Shown here: positions 26,457 to 64,000 of the stretch, piece by piece
How the letters are laid out: every line of letters begins with the position of its first letter
How positions within the stretch are numbered: the stretch's first letter is position 1
NCBI GenBank assembly: GCA_943735955.1
Contig: OX030957.1
Span: 4,721,801 to 4,785,800, forward strand
Length of the DNA: 64,000 nucleotides
Direction: 5' to 3'
Source: Piscicola geometra
Taxonomy: Eukaryota; Annelida; Clitellata; Hirudinida; Piscicolidae
The notes under the pieces: generated by a model
Database searches by the model: none
The model's input: the letters and a program-made list of their open reading frames with translations, nothing else
What the model was told of the DNA's origin: nothing
Made by a program: the position numbers and the translations under genes

Positions 26457-26481
26457 GCTAAAATCACAAACTCACACCCAC

Positions 26482-26536
26482 CTGAATCCACGACAGTCAG
26501 CAGCAACAGCAACATCAACACCATCTTGATCGTCAT
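26482..26536 (-). CDS. Signal-peptide first exon of a second small secreted-peptide gene
   Basis: From ATG 26536 the minus strand encodes MTIKMVLMLLLLLTVVDS and stops at a CAG/gtgggt donor in phase 1, the same phase as exon 1 of the gene at 27.7 kb. A TATA box sits about 80 nt upstream. The downstream coding exon is uncertain; a candidate is at 25664-25729. Confidence 0.45.
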
Positions 26537-26613
26537 CTTTCGACTGCTTCTTGCGAGACTGATGGATAAATATCTGGAGTTCCACGCCTTCGACGAGCTG
26601 CCTAATCAAACTT

Positions 26614-26622
26614 CTTTATATA
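26614..26622 (-). promoter_or_regulatory. TATA box, second secreted-peptide gene
   Basis: TATATAAAG on the minus strand upstream of ATG 26536, inside the block duplicated at 23.2 kb. Confidence 0.45.
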
Positions 26623-27152
26623 AAGATTGAGTTTCCCACTTTTTCTTAGATTTCCATCAATATTTCAAAGTAAAGTTTTATATAGTTTTACTTTATTGCT
26701 GGGAATGCAAAGTGTTTCGAGCTAAGCAGGCCAGGTGCAGCATGTTCAGCTCCCTCGAATGTTGCAGTAGCAGTTTATTTAGATTATTATGCACCAATTT
26801 CAATATAAATCACATTGAACAAATATTTTAATTCAACAAATTTCAAAAGAATTTTATTGAAAAATAGTTAAGATTGTATCTCATTAAAAATATAGGCAAT
26901 TTACAGAATTTATAAAAGTTCATTAATCTAAAATTTATAATTTTCTTTTACAATTTTCGTGACTTTCTGTTAAAACTTGCCTAATAGTGATTTCTCGTAT
27001 ACTCTTTCCAAACTTAAATTTGAATAATGATTTTATTTCAACCTGAAATGAATTCGACACCAAAAATAGGACTCAGATTTGAATGAAAGAGTTTCCAATG
27101 AGAACATTGAGTAATTCGAAAGCATTGACAAGAGGAGTCGCCATCTTTGAAG

Positions 27153-27766
27153 CTAACACGAACAGTCAGGACATCCGTTGGCAGCCGTGCCTACTGGTGG
27201 ACAACTGACTTTGCAATTCTCACACTGTACATAGGTTAACTGTGAATAGAGTGTATAGACGTTTGAGCAAAATATGGTTATGAAAATATTTTCAAACTAA
27301 ATAATTGAAATAAGCAATAATCATAAAAATCGGTAGCGCAGAATGATTTTAAAACCCCTGATTTAAACACTGAAACTTTTCGCTTTCGATGAATGGTATT
27401 AAATAAATAACTTTAAGGTAAAATTGAATTAATTTTTTCAACTTAACGTCGCAAAAAGTTGACAAAACTGTTTTTAAAGCTTCATGAAATATTCATATTA
27501 AAGTGATTTCTTGATTGCACACCTGTTTAGCCAGTATCACTGCGGATTTAAAATTCAAAGTTGTTACTAGAAGTGACTTAAAACAATCAAATAAACTCAA
27601 TATTATAATGTATTATGTATAAATTATACAGTATAAAACATGGCAATGCCCTTTGACAAAACCAAAACCACCAAGCACACGTACCTGAAGTAATGACCGC
27701 CAACAGCAACACCATCAATGCCATTTTCAAAACCATTTTTTGACTGAATCTTATCTGAAAAATCAT
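27153..27766 (-). CDS. Small secreted cysteine-rich peptide, antistasin-like (3 exons incl. 17-nt microexon)
   Basis: Read on the minus strand. Exon 1 (27685-27766) starts at ATG 27766, with in-frame ATGs at 27736 and 27724, and encodes a hydrophobic signal-peptide core rich in Leu/Val/Met; the donor is CAG/gtacgt. A 17-nt exon (27523-27539) with consensus gcag and gtgtgc borders bridges phase 1 to phase 0. Exon 3 (27153-27239, alternative start 27224) has six cysteines spaced C-x2-C-x3-C-x9-C-x2-C-x-C and stops right after the last Cys. The GCPDCSC ending is the signature of antistasin-type protease inhibitors, known from leeches and other annelids. The mature peptide would be about 25-35 residues, one domain. 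A TATA box lies 60 bp upstream. The splice model is mine and untested; the fold assignment rests on cysteine spacing only. Confidence 0.5.
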
Positions 27767-27824
27767 TTTGGAAAAAACGAAAATACTTCAGAATCTTGAG
27801 TCGACACTGGGAAGGAAGCTAGTC

Positions 27825-27834
27825 TTTTTATATA
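27825..27834 (-). promoter_or_regulatory. TATA box of the antistasin-like gene
   Basis: TATATAAAAA on the minus strand, about 60 nt upstream of the first ATG. The placement is typical of a short 5' UTR on a compact, strongly expressed secreted-peptide gene. Confidence 0.5.
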
Positions 27835-27839
27835 CCTTG

Positions 27840-29450
27840 TGGTTTGAGCGAGTCGTTCGTTTATTTAGAAATGCATTCTGAGATCTCATACATCATTGAT
27901 TGTTATTGCAGTAGATATTTTGAATAAGGTTAGGTTTTAGTGAGTTAGAGTTTATCTTTAATCTGTTGCAATATTTACACTGTTATTAACATCAGAATAT
28001 CATTTTTAATACCACTTCTAGTGAGTTCATGGTGGAGAGAGTTCTGAATGAAAAGAGCGTTAGGTGAGACGAGTTTTCGGTAAACCAATAATAGCTCAGC
28101 TCCATTGATTTTGTGATGCATTCTTGGCTCAAATTGATCCCATGTATTTACTCAGAATGTTTACTTCTTTTACTGAGTATTTACCCTATAAGATCTTTTT
28201 AATTACAATTTATAGTTAAATATGGTTAATTTATAGTGTCTCACTTATTTAAATCTACTGCTTTTTTCTTCAACTCATCTTTTTTTCCAGTTTGATCTAT
28301 ATGGCTTCTGTTAAAAAGCATTTTAAATCATTTAATCAACATATTTATTTACTATTTTGATTTTTTAAATAATTTTATGTGCTTAATACAGTTAAACCGT
28401 TCCAATTGCCAACTTGATCTGGCCTTTCTGACGTTTAAAAGAAAAGTTGTCGTTCATTTACATAAACATACAATTAAAGTTGAAAATGATGAAAACATAT
28501 TCAGTTTTTTAGTTTGATGCACAGAAAGCTCTAGTGCTTTGAAATTCTAATTTAGCTGCTTAAATATTTATGAAGCCTCTAGGTTGTTTGGATAGAATCA
28601 ATCGATCTTTTTAATATCAAAAATAACTAAAAATAATTCAAAATTCTTTCATTGAATTCAGTTTTTATACTTTTTAATGAAATGTGTTTTGATAATGCAG
28701 GTTATTTATGTCAGAACTTTTTGGAAAAAGTTCTTAATTGACATTCTAGTTTTAAAAATGTACGTCCGAACTAAAAGCCCAAAATAAAAATGTTTTTCTA
28801 TTTAAGCGCTCTTGAATTTGATAAAAGAGCGCTATCATCATCATCATCTTTCTGAATACTCTTCGCACTGATGTTGAGGGTGAGACCAAATATGCTTTGC
28901 TTAAGTCAAGGAAGAAGACGTCTGTTTGTTTTTCATCTTTTTTTTACAAGAACAGTTTAATCTTCTTGTTTTACCTTAGTGGTTTGTATCCTGCTGGTAC
29001 CTTCGGTTAGAACTCGTAAATTTATATTAAAATTCTTGCTAGATGCATTATAGAGAATAATAGAGTTTATTATTAACCGTGGTAGTTATTTTAGAACCCT
29101 TATATGTATAAAAGATTCGAACATATATATTATAATATGAAATTAAAATTAATTATATTTCATGAATTAGAAATAACATTTCTTAAGAATAGTTTAATTA
29201 TAAATGAATTTACTGATTCACTTTTAGCCAATTTTCCGCTAATTTATATTTGTTGAGAGGCTATTTAAATTAGCAATTATGCTTAGTTGAAAAATGAAAA
29301 AGTACTTTAGGTGGTGAGTTTTTTTGCATATTCAAAATGATATTCCAATTTAGAACTTGAATCTACCTTTTTTCAAATAGAACAGGCATTTCTGAAAAAT
29401 ACATTATAAATCTTAATTTCACAAACAGGTATAGGGAGTTCTTTGAAGAT
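27840..29450. other. Intergenic before HERC2, no gene recognised
   Basis: AT-rich, without repeats of note. Missing N-terminal HERC2 exons or its promoter could lie here, but I could not identify any. Confidence 0.5.
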
Positions 29451-29485
29451 AGATTCCCAAAGTTTCAAGTTTAGTTTTTGGTAAA

Positions 29486-64000
<34,515 letters not shown>

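Overview
The window is nuclear DNA of an invertebrate animal. Introns are short and AT-rich with GT-AG borders, intergenic DNA is rich in transposon remnants, there is a class II tRNA-type gene, and simple repeats are very abundant. Both large genes read as orthologues of conserved bilaterian proteins. A small cysteine-rich, antistasin-like secreted peptide gene on the minus strand hints at an annelid, perhaps a leech, but that assignment is tentative.

Layout. (1) 1-1856: upstream or intronic DNA with no exon I recognise. (2) 1857-16498, plus strand: 29 exons of a kinesin-3 of the KIF13 (GAKIN / Khc-73) type, from just before the FHA domain to a C-terminal CAP-Gly domain and stop. All exon phases join, giving 1567 codons plus stop; the motor domain must lie upstream of the window. 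(3) 16499-29485: a transposon-rich intergenic stretch with AT-rich arrays, a tRNA-Thr(AGU) gene on the minus strand, a hAT element with a perfect 8-bp target duplication, MITE-like palindromic elements, tRNA-derived SINEs, a 477-bp pure TAATA array, and one or two small secreted-peptide genes on the minus strand. (4) 29486-64000, plus strand, running off the end: about 64 exons of HERC2, the giant HECT-type E3 ubiquitin ligase. Visible in order are RLD1 (degenerate), a cytochrome-b5-like domain, a UBA-like segment, CPH, an SH3-like basic repeat, ZZ, DOC/APC10, and a complete and highly conserved RLD2. RLD3 and HECT lie beyond the window.

The most striking feature is how introns and repeats relate. 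Many introns consist largely of tandem repeats that begin at the 5' splice site or end at the 3' splice site. Sense-strand (GT)n tracts start at donors and (CA)n tracts end at acceptors in all seven dinucleotide cases I found. Repeats also expand inside HERC2 exons as Ser, Asp, His, Gln, Asn and Thr runs. Most long ORFs in the window are translations of these repeats rather than genes.

Exon borders were placed by eye from reading frame, GT/AG consensus, phase continuity and remembered similarity to the vertebrate proteins. No alignment or database search was run.
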